From Methanobrevibacter smithii ATCC 35061 (GTDB lineage Archaea > Methanobacteriota > Methanobacteria > Methanobacteriales > Methanobacteriaceae), in contig NC_009515.1 in NCBI RefSeq assembly GCF_000016525.1, positions 708,501 to 772,500 on the forward strand: 64,000 nt of DNA, in the 5' to 3' direction. The first letter of the stretch is position 1. Each line of letters starts with the position of its first letter. Of the stretch, positions 9,377 through 18,573 are shown piece after piece. The notes under the pieces were generated by a model. That model saw only the letters and a list, made by a program, of their open reading frames with translations, searched no databases and was not told the origin of the DNA. The position numbers were made by a program, and so were the translations under genes.

Positions 9377-9583
9377 TTAATTCTCCTTCTGTTTTTCATT
9401 CAATATTGTAAGAACACGAGCAATTGTTCTTTTCAATTCTCTAATTTTTCCTGGGTTTTCAATTACCCCAGCAGCTGCACTTTTAGAAACATTTTTGGAT
9501 AATTCAGCTCTGAGTTCAACTAATTTATCTTGAATCTCATCAACTTCCATGTCCCAAATTTCTTTACTTCTTAAAATCGCCAT
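9377..9583 (-). CDS. rpl29: Ribosomal protein uL29 (L29)
   Basis: Small helical large-subunit protein next to the polypeptide exit tunnel, part of the docking site for SRP and other nascent-chain factors. 68 aa, two helices, with the C-terminal signature NPGKIRELKRTIARVLTI. It lies between rps3 (38-base gap) and the aIF1 gene. Confidence 0.95.
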   Translation of the reverse strand: MAILRSKEIWDMEVDEIQDKLVELRAELSKNVSKSAAAGVIENPGKIRELKRTIARVLTILNEKQKEN

Positions 9584-9621
9584 TGTTCCAACTCTTTTGA
9601 AATAATTAAATTTTTAATAAT

Positions 9622-10374
9622 TTAACTATCCTCTTTTGCTTCTTCAGCAGATTCCTCTTCAACAATCTCTTCTAATTCATCGAGGTCTTCTACTTCTTCC
9701 ACAATTTCTTCTTCCACGATTTCTTCGCTGTCGTCAAGTTCTTCAACTTCAACTACTTCATCGTCTTCAATAATTTCCATTTTTGGAGGAAGAATCTCAA
9801 CTGAATCAGGTAATACAGTTTCTGGAGGCATGATTCTTACATATATACCAAGTACACCTGGTTTTAATTGAACTGTAGCAAATCCTTCTTCAACTAATCT
9901 GATTGATGGTTCACCACATTTTTTGATGTAACCTTCAACAAATTTAGCTACAGCAGATCTTGAACCTCTGATTTTACCAGAAATAGTAACTTCTACACCT
10001 TGAGCTCCAGCGCCCATGATTCTACGAATGGTAGAGTAAGCAACTCTTCTGAAATGCATACCTCTTTGTAACATGTTAGCTATTTTATAAGCCATGATTT
10101 TTGGGTTGAGTTCAGGAACACTTACTTCTTTAACTTCAATTTGAGGATTGTCTAAACCGAAGTCATTTTTAAGAGTGTTGGTAATAGCCCTTACGTTTTT
10201 TCCACCTCTACCAATTACCATACCAGGCCTTTCTGCATAAACAACAACCATAGTACCTAAAGGTGTAATTTGAACATCCATACCACCGTATCCTGCTCTT
10301 TCAAGTTCTTTTTCTAAGTATTCATCAATTCTGGTTCTTTTAAGGCCCTCAGTGACGAAATCTTTTTCTATCAT
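9622..10374 (-). CDS. rps3: Ribosomal protein uS3 (S3) with acidic C-terminal tail
   Basis: Small-subunit head protein at the mRNA entry site. 250 aa. The KH domain (MVVVYAERPGMVIGRGGKNV, about residues 43-62) and the S3 C-terminal domain (GAGAQGVEVTISGKIRGSR) are complete by about residue 195. The last 50 residues are a repetitive Glu/Asp/Val tail (EEIVEEEIVEEVEDLDELEE), a low-complexity acidic extension seen in some Methanobacteriales S3 proteins. The start overlaps the rpl22 stop by one base. Confidence 0.96.
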   Translation of the reverse strand: MIEKDFVTEGLKRTRIDEYLEKELERAGYGGMDVQITPLGTMVVVYAERPGMVIGRGGKNVRAITNTLKNDFGLDNPQIEVKEVSVPELNPKIMAYKIANMLQRGMHFRRVAYSTIRRIMGAGAQGVEVTISGKIRGSRSAVAKFVEGYIKKCGEPSIRLVEEGFATVQLKPGVLGIYVRIMPPETVLPDSVEILPPKMEIIEDDEVVEVEELDDSEEIVEEEIVEEVEDLDELEEIVEEESAEEAKEDS

Positions 10375-10838
10375 TAGTTAGCCTCCTGTAATACTATTTG
10401 GATATGAGTAGTTGGAGTGTTGAATGGGGTCATCCTACCGAATGCTCTTGGAATAACTCCAGGAAGTACAACTCCTCTGTGACTGGAGATATGTTCAATG
10501 AATAAGTTTTCAGTGTCCATACCTTTGTATTCAGCATTAGCTTCAGCATTTTCTAAAACTTTTAATACTTGTTCTGCTGCTTTTACAGGGTATCTACCTG
10601 CTGCCCATCCTTCTTGTCCTTTTCTGTGACCAACTTGTCTGTTGTGTCTTTTGAAAGGAACAGATTTTTTCATATCAATAACATCTTCCAAATAATTTTT
10701 AGCTTTAGTTACTTCCATTCCTCTTATTGCATTGCAAATTTCAACACAGTGTTTTGGAGAAATCTTAAGAGATTTTGCCATAGCACGTGCAGTTTTTGCT
10801 TCATTAGTTTCTTTATTATAAGCATATTTATTAGCCAT
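10374..10838 (-). CDS. rpl22: Ribosomal protein uL22 (L22)
   Basis: Lines the exit tunnel of the large subunit. 154 aa, archaeal length. The motif [20 protein letters not shown] starts the fold, and the long tunnel hairpin ends near [20 protein letters not shown]. It lies between rps19 (12-base gap) and rps3 (1-base overlap). Confidence 0.96.
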
Positions 10839-10850
10839 GATCTAATCTCC

Positions 10851-11261
10851 CTATTTAAGTGGTACAAACATAGATGATCTTGTAGCTCCCATACCTGGGT
10901 CTCCATGTTGAACTTTTTGTCTTGTTGGTGCAAATTCACCAAAGTAACAACCGATCATTTCCGGTTCGATTGTAACTTCAACAAAGTTTTGACCATTGTA
11001 AATTCCGAAAGTTGTTCCGACCATTTCAGGTAAAACAATCATATCTCTACAATGGGTCCTGATTACAACAGGCCTGCCATCTTTGCTGCCTTCTTTATTT
11101 AACTTTCTCATTTTATCCAAAACAATTTGTTGTCTTGGTAAAAATCCTCTTTTTAAAGACCTTCTTTGTCTTGCAGGGAATAATTCCATTACTTCCTCTA
11201 AAGACATGTCTTGTAATTCTTCAAGAGTATAACCTTTATATTTAAATATTTTTCTTGCCAA
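10851..11261 (-). CDS. rps19: Ribosomal protein uS19 (S19)
   Basis: Head protein of the small subunit that contacts uS13 and A-site tRNA. 136 aa. The C-terminal half carries the S19 core: [20 protein letters not shown] and [17 protein letters not shown]. The N-terminal half ([20 protein letters not shown]) is the archaeal/eukaryotic S15-type extension. It follows rpl2 by 15 bases. Confidence 0.97.
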   Translation of the reverse strand: MARKIFKYKGYTLEELQDMSLEEVMELFPARQRRSLKRGFLPRQQIVLDKMRKLNKEGSKDGRPVVIRTHCRDMIVLPEMVGTTFGIYNGQNFVEVTIEPEMIGCYFGEFAPTRQKVQHGDPGMGATRSSMFVPLK

Positions 11262-11276
11262 TGAAACACCCTCTAT

Positions 11277-12002
11277 CTATCTTTTTAATCCTGTTCTTTT
11301 AGCTGCAATTGAACCAACTTTTCTTCCTGGTGGTGCATGTCTTGAAACAGTAGTTGGACGACCAGGATGTTGCCTGTTACCTCCCCCGTGAGGGTGATCA
11401 ACAGCGTTCATAGCTACTCCTCTTACGGTCATGAACTTCTTACCTTTAGCTTTGTAAGCATGCCATCTGTTACCAGCTTTAAGGAATGGTTTTTCTTTTC
11501 TTCCTCCTCCAGCTACAACACCGATACTTGCACGGCATCTTGGGTTGAGGTATTTTAATTCACCAGATGGTAATTCTACAACAGATTGATTAGCATCATG
11601 AGTAATTAAAGAAGCATAAGTTCCAGATGATCTTACAAAACGACCTCCGTCTCCAGGAGTATTTTCAATATCATAAATAGGAGTTCCTTCTGGAATTTCA
11701 GCAAGAGGTAAAGTATTACCAAATTTAATAGGAGCAGAAATACCACATTCAATTTCATCATCGATTTGAATGCTTTCAGGTGCTAAGATAAATTTCTTTT
11801 CACCATTTTCAAATTTCACTTCTGCAATTGGAGCAGTTCTTGCTGGGTCATGTACAATATCAGTAACGATTCCTTTAATACTACCTTCTTTTTCTAATGC
11901 ATCGTAAGATCTGTATCTGATTTTATCTTTAAAACGATGAGAAGCAACACGGTGAGCAGGAGTTCCTCTTCCTCTTCTTTGAATTATTAATCGTTTTCCC
12001 AT
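11277..12002 (-). CDS. rpl2: Ribosomal protein uL2 (L2)
   Basis: Needed for subunit association and peptidyl-transferase function. 241 aa. The C-terminal signature MNAVDHPHGGGNRQHPGRPT includes the histidine region near the peptidyl-transferase centre. The N-terminus MGKRLIIQRRGRGTPAHRVA is archaeal type. It lies between rpl23 and rps19 in standard order. Confidence 0.98.
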   Translation of the reverse strand: MGKRLIIQRRGRGTPAHRVASHRFKDKIRYRSYDALEKEGSIKGIVTDIVHDPARTAPIAEVKFENGEKKFILAPESIQIDDEIECGISAPIKFGNTLPLAEIPEGTPIYDIENTPGDGGRFVRSSGTYASLITHDANQSVVELPSGELKYLNPRCRASIGVVAGGGRKEKPFLKAGNRWHAYKAKGKKFMTVRGVAMNAVDHPHGGGNRQHPGRPTTVSRHAPPGRKVGSIAAKRTGLKR

Positions 12003-12014
12003 TATAATTCCTCC

Positions 12015-12275
12015 TTAGAATACTCCTATTTTGACAGCAAGTTCTTCTGCCATTTCTTCTTCAACAAGTTTAATAAATGCTACTTTATTACCACGAGGAG
12101 TGATATGAGTAGTTACTCTAGCTACTTTTTCTTCGTATAACTCTTCAAAAGCCCTTTTAATTTGACCTTTGTTAGCGTCACGTTTTACAACAAAAGTAAT
12201 CTCATTGTTTTTATCGATTAAATTCATGGTTTTTTCAGTAACATGAGGTTTAATAATAATTGAGTATGAATCCAT
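12015..12275 (-). CDS. rpl23: Ribosomal protein uL23 (L23)
   Basis: Exit-tunnel protein and docking point for SRP. 86 aa from the ATG at 12275, which sits after an AAGGTGAT Shine-Dalgarno site; a GTG nine bases upstream overlaps that site and is less likely. The L23 motif DSYSIIIKPHVTEKTMNLID opens the protein, and KGQIKRAFEELYEEKVARV follows. It lies between rpl4 and rpl2. Confidence 0.95.
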   Translation of the reverse strand: MDSYSIIIKPHVTEKTMNLIDKNNEITFVVKRDANKGQIKRAFEELYEEKVARVTTHITPRGNKVAFIKLVEEEMAEELAVKIGVF

Positions 12276-12299
12276 AATAATCACCTTATTTATCCAAAA

Positions 12300-13064
12300 T
12301 TATTGGAATAAACCTCCTAATTTTTCAACAGCTGATTTAGTGAAAATAGTGAGTCTTCCTGGGTGAGTACCTGGTGCTAATAATTCTGCATTTAAGTTTT
12401 CAACAGTTACTACATCTACACCAGCATGGTTTCTTGCACCTAATTTGATACCGTTATCTTCACCGACTACTAAAAGAGGTCCTTTTACTTTTTTGTATTT
12501 TCTTCCTCTAGTTTTACCCCTACCCGCTCTTATTCTTTTACCTTCTTTAGCACGGGTAATGTCGTCGTAAACTCCTAAGTTTTGGAAAATTTCACGAGTT
12601 TGTTTAGTAGTTTTTACAGAACAAATATCATCTTCAACAATAATAGGTACTTGTTCAAGGTCTCCTAATCTGTGACCTCTGTTTTCAACAAGTTCTTTAT
12701 TTGCAGTAGCTGCTACAGCAGACCTGATTGCAAATCTTCTTTCTTTTATGTTGATTTTTTCGTGATGATTTTTTTCAGCTCTTGTAGGATGTGCACGTCT
12801 ACCACCAACAGCCATTGGTACGAATGCTGCTTTGGAACCGTTTTTGATCCTAGGTACTCTAGCTGTACCTCTACCAGATCCCCAACCTTTTGCAGAAGTT
12901 CTTTTACCTGCTTCAGGGTCATTACCCCATGGTTGTACTCTAGCGGTTTGTGCTGAAATAACAGCCCTTTTTATTAAATCAGGCCTGTATTCTTCATTAA
13001 AAATAGCTGGAAGTTCAATTTCTTCTTTAACTTCCCCTTCCATTGAATAAACATTTGCTTTCAT
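12300..13064 (-). CDS. rpl4: Ribosomal protein uL4 (L4, archaeal L1e type)
   Basis: Lines the exit tunnel with uL22. 254 aa, archaeal/eukaryotic length. The motif [20 protein letters not shown] and the Gly/Arg tunnel loop [16 protein letters not shown] are characteristic, and the end has [20 protein letters not shown]. In some bacteria L4 regulates this operon; nothing here shows that for the archaeon. It is two bases downstream of rpl3. Confidence 0.97.
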   Translation of the reverse strand: MKANVYSMEGEVKEEIELPAIFNEEYRPDLIKRAVISAQTARVQPWGNDPEAGKRTSAKGWGSGRGTARVPRIKNGSKAAFVPMAVGGRRAHPTRAEKNHHEKINIKERRFAIRSAVAATANKELVENRGHRLGDLEQVPIIVEDDICSVKTTKQTREIFQNLGVYDDITRAKEGKRIRAGRGKTRGRKYKKVKGPLLVVGEDNGIKLGARNHAGVDVVTVENLNAELLAPGTHPGRLTIFTKSAVEKLGGLFQ

Positions 13065-13066
13065 GA

Positions 13067-14077
13067 TTAGACCCCTTGTTTAGATTTTGTACTTATGTAG
13101 TTTATTTGAGGCATGTCCTCAGATTTGTTATTAGGCCTAATAGGTTGTCTTAAAATAACCAATCTTTTAGATGGACCTGGTAATGAACCTTTTACTAAAA
13201 CATAGTCGTTTTTAACAAGACCATATTTTACAAATCCACCGTCCGGATTAATTTGATCAACTTCATCAGCAGATGCGATTTTTAAGATTTTTTTATTGAA
13301 CTCAGTTCTTTTATGGTATCCCATTTGACCTGCTTGTGCTACGGTCCACATGGTTCTTGATGGAGTCCAAGGTCCAATAGAACCTACGTGTCTTCCTTTA
13401 CCTGCTCTTACAGCTTTACCATATTGAATTCTGATTCCCCATCTTTTAACTACACCTTGGAATCCTTTTCCTTTAGTAGTTGCAATTGCATCTACAAATT
13501 GACCTTCGTTTAAGATGTCACTAGCTTTTACTTCATTACCTAATAATTCTAATGCAGTATTTAATTTTTCTTCAGGATTTGCTCCTCCAATACCACATTC
13601 AAATATGTCTGGTTTTTTCTTAGGTACGCTAGTTACTTTTGGATTAGTATGGACTAAAACTTTAATATCTTCAGTTTTGTCTAATACACCTTGTATTTTT
13701 GCAATAGCTTCAGATTTATTGTATTCTTTAGGAAGAGAAATTTTCCTTGAGAGTTCTTCATCTAAATTATCTGCAAGTACTTCGGTGATCACTTTTAATC
13801 CACGAGAAGTTTTTTCGTATGCTCTAATTCCCATTACTACGACTGGAGGTACTTCCAATACGGTTACTGGAGTGAAAACATCCATACCATTAGTTGGAGA
13901 GTTTTTGTCAGAATCAGTCACTAAAGCGTGAGTCATACCGACTTTATAACCTGCGAGGCCGAGTAATTTTGGTTCGTCATTTTGTGGCCAAGATTTTATC
14001 CTAGGGGTTTCTTTAGCTGCTCTTTTCCTTGGACTAAAAGCAACAGACCCTTTTCTTGGCTGGTGATGTCTTACCAT
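13067..14077 (-). CDS. rpl3: Ribosomal protein uL3 (L3)
   Basis: First gene of the operon. It starts large-subunit assembly and sits near the peptidyl-transferase centre. 336 aa, archaeal/eukaryotic length. The N-terminus [19 protein letters not shown] is the archaeal L3 start, and the core has [15 protein letters not shown] with [20 protein letters not shown]. The ATG follows a strong AAGGAGGT Shine-Dalgarno site and a long structured leader. Confidence 0.98.
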   Translation of the reverse strand: MVRHHQPRKGSVAFSPRKRAAKETPRIKSWPQNDEPKLLGLAGYKVGMTHALVTDSDKNSPTNGMDVFTPVTVLEVPPVVVMGIRAYEKTSRGLKVITEVLADNLDEELSRKISLPKEYNKSEAIAKIQGVLDKTEDIKVLVHTNPKVTSVPKKKPDIFECGIGGANPEEKLNTALELLGNEVKASDILNEGQFVDAIATTKGKGFQGVVKRWGIRIQYGKAVRAGKGRHVGSIGPWTPSRTMWTVAQAGQMGYHKRTEFNKKILKIASADEVDQINPDGGFVKYGLVKNDYVLVKGSLPGPSKRLVILRQPIRPNNKSEDMPQINYISTKSKQGV

Positions 14078-14135
14078 TTATTTTACCTCCTTAACTAATA
14101 TTTTCCTTTATTTTATTATATTCAAATTTTTAAAC

Positions 14136-14155
14136 AATAGCTATAAATAGCTATT
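14136..14155. repeat. 20-bp palindrome in the rpl3 leader
   Basis: Two 9-bp arms (AATAGCTAT and its complement) around a 2-base centre, ending 58 bases before the rpl3 start codon. Its centre resembles a TATA element (TATTTATA on the minus strand). It could be an operator overlapping a second promoter, or simply an RNA stem in the leader. Confidence 0.5.
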
Positions 14156-14164
14156 TTCAGATTT

Positions 14165-14195
14165 GGACAATATTACACCAAGTATAATATTATCC
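14165..14195 (-). promoter_or_regulatory. Leader hairpin upstream of rpl3
   Basis: Arms of 11 bases flank a 9-base loop. In the minus-strand RNA all positions pair if one U-G wobble is allowed (GGATAATATTA with TAATATTGTCC). In the plus-strand RNA the same position is an A-C mismatch. This asymmetry suggests a structure that works in the leader RNA of the ribosomal operon. Function unknown. Confidence 0.5.
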
Positions 14196-14323
14196 GAGTA
14201 ATAAATAACCGCAATAATATCACAGTTAAATAAACATTAAAGTTTAATATATTCTTTTGAGCGAAATTAATTGAAACATAATTAAGCGCTCGTTTAATGT
14301 ATAAACTATTCTGCGCTAAGTAA

Positions 14324-14344
14324 TTTTTAGGAGAGTCCTAAAAA
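14324..14344 (-). terminator. Hairpin after the SPOUT methyltransferase gene
   Basis: Perfect 9-bp inverted repeat (TTTTTAGGA and its complement) with a 3-base loop, about 70 bases past the stop codon of the SPOUT gene. The stem ends in a run of A/U pairs. It could end that transcript, or form part of the rpl3 leader if transcription starts further upstream. Confidence 0.45.
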
Positions 14345-14414
14345 CATCAATGTATAAAAAGTTGAGCAAATTATCTATTAGCCATGTATAAAAACTAATA
14401 ATATATAAAGAGAA

Positions 14415-15242
14415 TTAAAATCTCAAAATGTTGAATAAAGAAAGTGTAGCGACAACTGCCTCTTCAGTTCTGACAGTTTCAGTTCCTTGGTTAGGTACAG
14501 TATTTAATTTAATATGTTCCCAATTACCACTAGAAACATCTTCCGGAATTGAAGAATATGGGCCACCAAACAAAATAGCAATATTTTTAAATTCATCTAC
14601 TTTAAGTTTTAATTCATCAAAAATAGAATCAATATAATCCCCATATCTTGTAGTTTCAACAATAAAATCTGGTTTAATTAATTTTAAGCTATTTTTAAGA
14701 CTCTTATTAGAAGATATTACATTATATCCCCAGTAAATGTCATCTGGTTTATCAGGTGTGACTATTACTTCTTTCTTAGCAATTTTTGTAATCTTAAAGT
14801 TAAAAATTTTCTTAACAGTAAGTTGCTCTTTGCAGAATGCAAGTTTATCCATACCTATATCCACAAAAGTTCCTTTCTTATTTCTTTTAACAGTAAATCC
14901 CTGTCTATAGTCGCCCACGTCTGGTTGACTATTTACTGGATGATGAGGAGCTCTAAGTGGTGGAAGAATACCTACATGCTTAAGTTCAGGTCTTATAGGA
15001 AATGCACTTTTCCTCAAATACTGAGGAGTGTTCATATAATTTAAAACTTCAGCAATGAATTCTCCATCTTCTTCCCCATTTTCATTTTTAATATAGTCAT
15101 CATTATAAATAACAACATTATCAATCTGAAATACTGCTAAAGCTCTGCCTAAAATTCCCACTTTAAAAGTACGAACTTTAAGATCTTTAGATTCAGACAG
15201 AAAAGAATTCGGAATAAATACAGATAGCTCATCTTTATACAT
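14415..15242 (-). CDS. SPOUT-superfamily RNA methyltransferase (DUF171, MTH1 family)
   Basis: Putative SAM-dependent RNA methyltransferase, the archaeal relative of human SPOUT1/C9orf114. 275 aa. The C-terminal trefoil-knot region shows LFGGPYSSIPEDV (about 227-239) and NQGTETVRTEEAVVATLSLF, the SAM-binding knot typical of the family. A central insertion (about 100-170) likely forms a beta-barrel RNA-binding domain. From memory, the Methanothermobacter homologue also lies just upstream of rpl3, which fits a role in ribosome biogenesis. The RNA target is not known here. A TATA box (CTTTATATAC, 15267-15276) lies so close to the ATG that the mRNA may be nearly leaderless. Confidence 0.85.
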   Translation of the reverse strand: MYKDELSVFIPNSFLSESKDLKVRTFKVGILGRALAVFQIDNVVIYNDDYIKNENGEEDGEFIAEVLNYMNTPQYLRKSAFPIRPELKHVGILPPLRAPHHPVNSQPDVGDYRQGFTVKRNKKGTFVDIGMDKLAFCKEQLTVKKIFNFKITKIAKKEVIVTPDKPDDIYWGYNVISSNKSLKNSLKLIKPDFIVETTRYGDYIDSIFDELKLKVDEFKNIAILFGGPYSSIPEDVSSGNWEHIKLNTVPNQGTETVRTEEAVVATLSLFNILRF

Positions 15243-15460
15243 TATTTTAATATTAGTAAAATAAAGTATATAAAGATTTCCCTACATTTACATAGCTATC
15301 ACTAATAGACTTATACATTTTATAAATATTATATCAATTATAATATCCGTAGCCATCTTATTATGCTACCAACTTTTATACTCATAAGGAATATATTAAT
15401 ATAATATATAGATTATGTAGTATATAAAGGTATTGTTTTTCTATTTAAAATAAGTAAAAT

Positions 15461-16075
15461 TTAAAGAAAAGCTCGAATTACTATTACTTCAACATTTGCA
15501 GATTCCCTTGTATGAAATTCATAAATTTTAGGAATAGGAAAATTATATCTGAAAATATGAGTAATTTCCAAATCATTTTTTTCAAAATAGCTAATTAAAA
15601 ACTCTTCAGTTGACGCCATGTGAAATGAATACAAAACTTTTGGAGACAGTTCAATAGCCTTACTGATAAATTTTAAATCAGCACCTTTTTTTGCATTTTT
15701 TTGTGATCCGAATGGAGGATTTTGAAAAATAGTATCAACATCAAAGTCATTTTCCAAATCACAAATATCACTGCATATAAAATTAACATCCCCGCAATAA
15801 CTGCTGGCCAGATCAGTTGAATCCTTATCAATATCCACACCAATAGCTGAAGCTGCACCTAATAATTTAGATGCAATTGCAAATATTCCTGTTCCGCAGC
15901 CTAAATCCATTACTTTTTTATCTGCGATATCCCCTAAAGAATATGCATTCCACAGCAAATCTGCTGCAATAATGGCAGGTGTAGAATACTGTTCCAGGTC
16001 TACTTTCGGATTTGGATGCTTTGGAACCTTTTGTATGGCCATTTCCAAATGTTTCTTTTTAGTAATTTTCTTCAT
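15461..16075 (-). CDS. METTL5-like N6-adenine rRNA methyltransferase
   Basis: Class I SAM-dependent methyltransferase. 204 aa. Motif I is VMDLGCGTGIFAIAS (about residues 54-68) and the catalytic motif IV is NPPF (FQNPPFGSQ, about 117-125), which marks N6-adenine methyltransferases. The N-terminus KKHLEMAIQKVPKHPNPKVD resembles the METTL5/COG2263 group, which methylates a decoding-site adenine of small-subunit rRNA in eukaryotes. The exact target in archaea is inference. Single gene on the minus strand, divergent from pycA. Confidence 0.8.
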   Translation of the reverse strand: MKKITKKKHLEMAIQKVPKHPNPKVDLEQYSTPAIIAADLLWNAYSLGDIADKKVMDLGCGTGIFAIASKLLGAASAIGVDIDKDSTDLASSYCGDVNFICSDICDLENDFDVDTIFQNPPFGSQKNAKKGADLKFISKAIELSPKVLYSFHMASTEEFLISYFEKNDLEITHIFRYNFPIPKIYEFHTRESANVEVIVIRAFL

Positions 16076-16145
16076 CTAAACAACATATTTAATTATTATT
16101 TCTTATATAATTATATTATTAATAAAAATTAAAAAGAGGTTTCGA

Positions 16146-17639
16146 ATGTTTGAAAAGATATTAATTGCAAATAGAGGAGAAATTGCAATAAGAGTTATGC
16201 GTGCCTGTCGTGAGCTTGATATCCAAAGCGTAGCTATATACTCTGATGCAGATACAACATCTCTTTATACAAACTATGCTGATGAAAGCTATCCTTTAGG
16301 TAACCCTTCTCCAGCCAAGTCTTATTTAAATATAGAAAAAATCATAGATATTGCACTTGAATCCGGATCAGATGCTATTCACCCAGGATATGGATTTTTA
16401 GCTGAAAACCCTAAATTTGGTGAAGCATGTGAAAAAAATGGAATTAAACTTATAGGACCTACAGGTGATGTAATCCATCAAATGGGAGATAAAATAACTT
16501 CAAAAGCTCTTATGAAAAAAGCTGGAGTTCCTGTTATTGAAGGTACTCCTGAAGGAGTTAGTGACATTGAGGAAGCTAAAGAAATAGCCAGACAAATTGG
16601 ATATCCTGTAATTGTAAAAGCTTCTGCAGGTGGTGGGGGAATTGGTATGCGTGCTGTTTATGAAGAAGATGAATTAGTACGTGCAATTGAATCTACCCAG
16701 TCTGTTGCTTCTACAAACTTTGGAGACTCAACTGTATTTATTGAAAAATACCTTGAAAAACCTAGACACATCGAATTTCAGTTATTGGCTGATGAACATG
16801 GAAATGTTATTCATGTAGCAGACAGGGAATGTTCCATCCAAAGAAGACATCAAAAGTTACTTGAAGAAGCTCCTTCTCCAATTATGACTGAAGAGCTTAG
16901 GGCTGAAATGGGAGCAAGTGCAGTAAAAGCTGCAGAATATATCGGCTATACCAGTGCAGGTACTGTTGAATTCCTGTACGACAACGGCCAATATTACTTC
17001 CTTGAAATGAACACACGTATTCAGGTAGAACACCCAATTACAGAACTTGTTACCAATACTGATTTGATTAAAGAACAAATAAAAATAGCTAATGGTGATG
17101 AACTCAGTTACGAACAAAAGGACATACAAGTATCAGGTCATGCAATAGAATGTCGTATTAATGCAGAAGACCCGTTAAATGACTTTGCACCTAACCCTGG
17201 TAAAATTACCGGTTACAGGTCTCCTGGAGGACCTGGTGTACGTTTAGACAGTGGAGTTTATATGAATTATACCATTCCTACTTTCTATGATTCAATGATT
17301 TCAAAATTAGTAACCTGGGGAAGAACCAGAGACGACTCCATAGCCAGAATGAAAAGAGCATTAAGCGAATACATTATTTTAGGAGTTAAAACTACAATTC
17401 CATTCCATAAAGCTATCTTAAGAAATCCTAACTTTATCAGCGGTGACTTAAACACTCACTTTATTGACCAATACAAAAACGGTATTGAAAGTGAAATGGT
17501 TAATGTAATTGCAGAAGATTTGGAAAATGTAAATAAAATGAAATCCACTTTCATGCCAAGTAAAAAAATAGCTGCAATTTCTGCTGCTGTTGGATCTTAC
17601 TTAAATACTGCTAAAAACCAACAAATGAATAAAAAATAA
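16146..17639 (+). CDS. pycA: Pyruvate carboxylase subunit A (biotin carboxylase)
   Basis: ATP-dependent carboxylation of the biotin carried by PycB, the first half-reaction of pyruvate to oxaloacetate. That oxaloacetate feeds the incomplete reductive TCA branch of methanogens. 497 aa. The N-terminal fold begins [20 protein letters not shown], the ATP-grasp has [11 protein letters not shown], and the active-site segment is [17 protein letters not shown]. The closely related acetyl-CoA carboxylase subunit cannot be excluded from motifs alone. The neighbouring biotin ligase and the absence of a fatty-acid pathway in methanogens favour PycA. The Shine-Dalgarno is AGAGGT. Confidence 0.93.
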   Translation: MFEKILIANRGEIAIRVMRACRELDIQSVAIYSDADTTSLYTNYADESYPLGNPSPAKSYLNIEKIIDIALESGSDAIHPGYGFLAENPKFGEACEKNGIKLIGPTGDVIHQMGDKITSKALMKKAGVPVIEGTPEGVSDIEEAKEIARQIGYPVIVKASAGGGGIGMRAVYEEDELVRAIESTQSVASTNFGDSTVFIEKYLEKPRHIEFQLLADEHGNVIHVADRECSIQRRHQKLLEEAPSPIMTEELRAEMGASAVKAAEYIGYTSAGTVEFLYDNGQYYFLEMNTRIQVEHPITELVTNTDLIKEQIKIANGDELSYEQKDIQVSGHAIECRINAEDPLNDFAPNPGKITGYRSPGGPGVRLDSGVYMNYTIPTFYDSMISKLVTWGRTRDDSIARMKRALSEYIILGVKTTIPFHKAILRNPNFISGDLNTHFIDQYKNGIESEMVNVIAEDLENVNKMKSTFMPSKKIAAISAAVGSYLNTAKNQQMNKK

Positions 17640-17655
17640 ATTTGGGGATTTACAA

Positions 17656-18573
17656 ATGCAAAATGAAATAGTAAAGCTATTAAAAAAAGAGGGAAAATTA
17701 TCTGAAAAAACTATTGATGAATTAAGCAATATTGAAATTAGTGATTTTTCCGATTTAGTTAGAGAACTTGGAAAAGAAGAAACTAAGTATATTAAAAGGG
17801 ACAAAATCTCAAAAAATCTAAATACCAAATACATTGGTAAAGATATGTATATATTTAATGAAGTAATGTCCACAAACACAATAGCTAAATTTTTATCAAT
17901 GAACGGCGTTGGAAACGGGGCAGTTGTAATTTCTGAAAAGCAAACAAAAGCTAGAGGACGATCAGGTAAAAATTGGGAATCTCCTCTTGGTGGTGTTTGG
18001 TTGTCAATTATATTGAATCCAAATGTAACCCACTCAAAAATCCCATTAATTACCCTTGCAACTGGTGTAGCTGTTGAAAATACATTAAAAAGAATAGGCA
18101 TTGAAAATGCTGAAATAAAATGGCCTAATGACATTTTAATTCAGGATAAAAAAGTGTGCGGAATACTAACCGAAGCTATAACCAGCTTTAACACTATTGA
18201 AAGTGTCATCATTGGTGTTGGAATTGATGCAAACATAAATACTGAAAACTTCCCTCAGGAATTGCAGGAAAACATGACAACATTAAATGAGGAAATAGGT
18301 GAAAAAGTTGATGAAAACCTTCTAATTAGGTTATTCTTAGAAGAATTTGAAAAAATCAGCGAACAGTTCATAAATGAAGAATACGAAACTATCTTAAAAG
18401 AATGGAGAAAAAACTCCTATACCATCGGAAAAATCGTAGAAGTGCATGAACCATTTAGCAAACCTTATGACGGTTATGTTTTAGGCATCAGCAGAGACGG
18501 ATCATTAGTTGTGGAAAAAATTGACGGAACTTTAGAAAAAGTAATATCTGGAGAATGTATAATTAAGAAGTAA
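17656..18573 (+). CDS. birA: Biotin--[biotin carboxyl-carrier protein] ligase
   Basis: Attaches biotin to the carrier domain of PycB. 305 aa. The biotin/AMP site is KQTKARGRSGKNWESPLGG (residues 95-113), followed by IKWPNDILIQDKKVCGILTE. A C-terminal SH3-like domain follows (GYVLGISRDGSLVVEK). The first 65 residues may be a degenerate winged helix, so autoregulation is possible but not shown. It lies 16 bases after pycA, so the pair forms an operon that couples apoenzyme and modification. Its 3' end overlaps the convergent PLP-enzyme gene by 11 bases. Confidence 0.93.
   Translation: MQNEIVKLLKKEGKLSEKTIDELSNIEISDFSDLVRELGKEETKYIKRDKISKNLNTKYIGKDMYIFNEVMSTNTIAKFLSMNGVGNGAVVISEKQTKARGRSGKNWESPLGGVWLSIILNPNVTHSKIPLITLATGVAVENTLKRIGIENAEIKWPNDILIQDKKVCGILTEAITSFNTIESVIIGVGIDANINTENFPQELQENMTTLNEEIGEKVDENLLIRLFLEEFEKISEQFINEEYETILKEWRKNSYTIGKIVEVHEPFSKPYDGYVLGISRDGSLVVEKIDGTLEKVISGECIIKK

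Larger units (their letters stand above)
14078..14414 (-). promoter_or_regulatory. Leader and promoter region of the ribosomal-protein operon
   Basis: A 337-base gene-free stretch upstream of rpl3. On the minus strand it holds several TATA-like boxes: 14401-14410 and two copies of TTTTTATAC at 14352-14360 and 14386-14394. If the 14352 box is used, the leader would be roughly 250 bases. The stretch also contains a 20-bp palindrome (14136-14155), a hairpin better paired in the minus-strand RNA (14165-14195) and a hairpin near the upstream gene (14324-14344). No open frame is supported. Promoter choice is inference. Confidence 0.6.

Noticed and set aside
10724-10942. 72-aa frame overlapping rpl22 and rps19
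   Set aside because: It is on the same strand but in another frame across two firm genes. Composition is not protein-like.
13515-13931. 138-aa open frame on the plus strand inside rpl3
   Set aside because: Complement shadow of a strongly supported ribosomal protein gene.
17601-18134. 177-aa open frame on the minus strand opposite birA
   Set aside because: No recognisable domain and no start signals. It lies fully opposite the well-supported biotin ligase gene.
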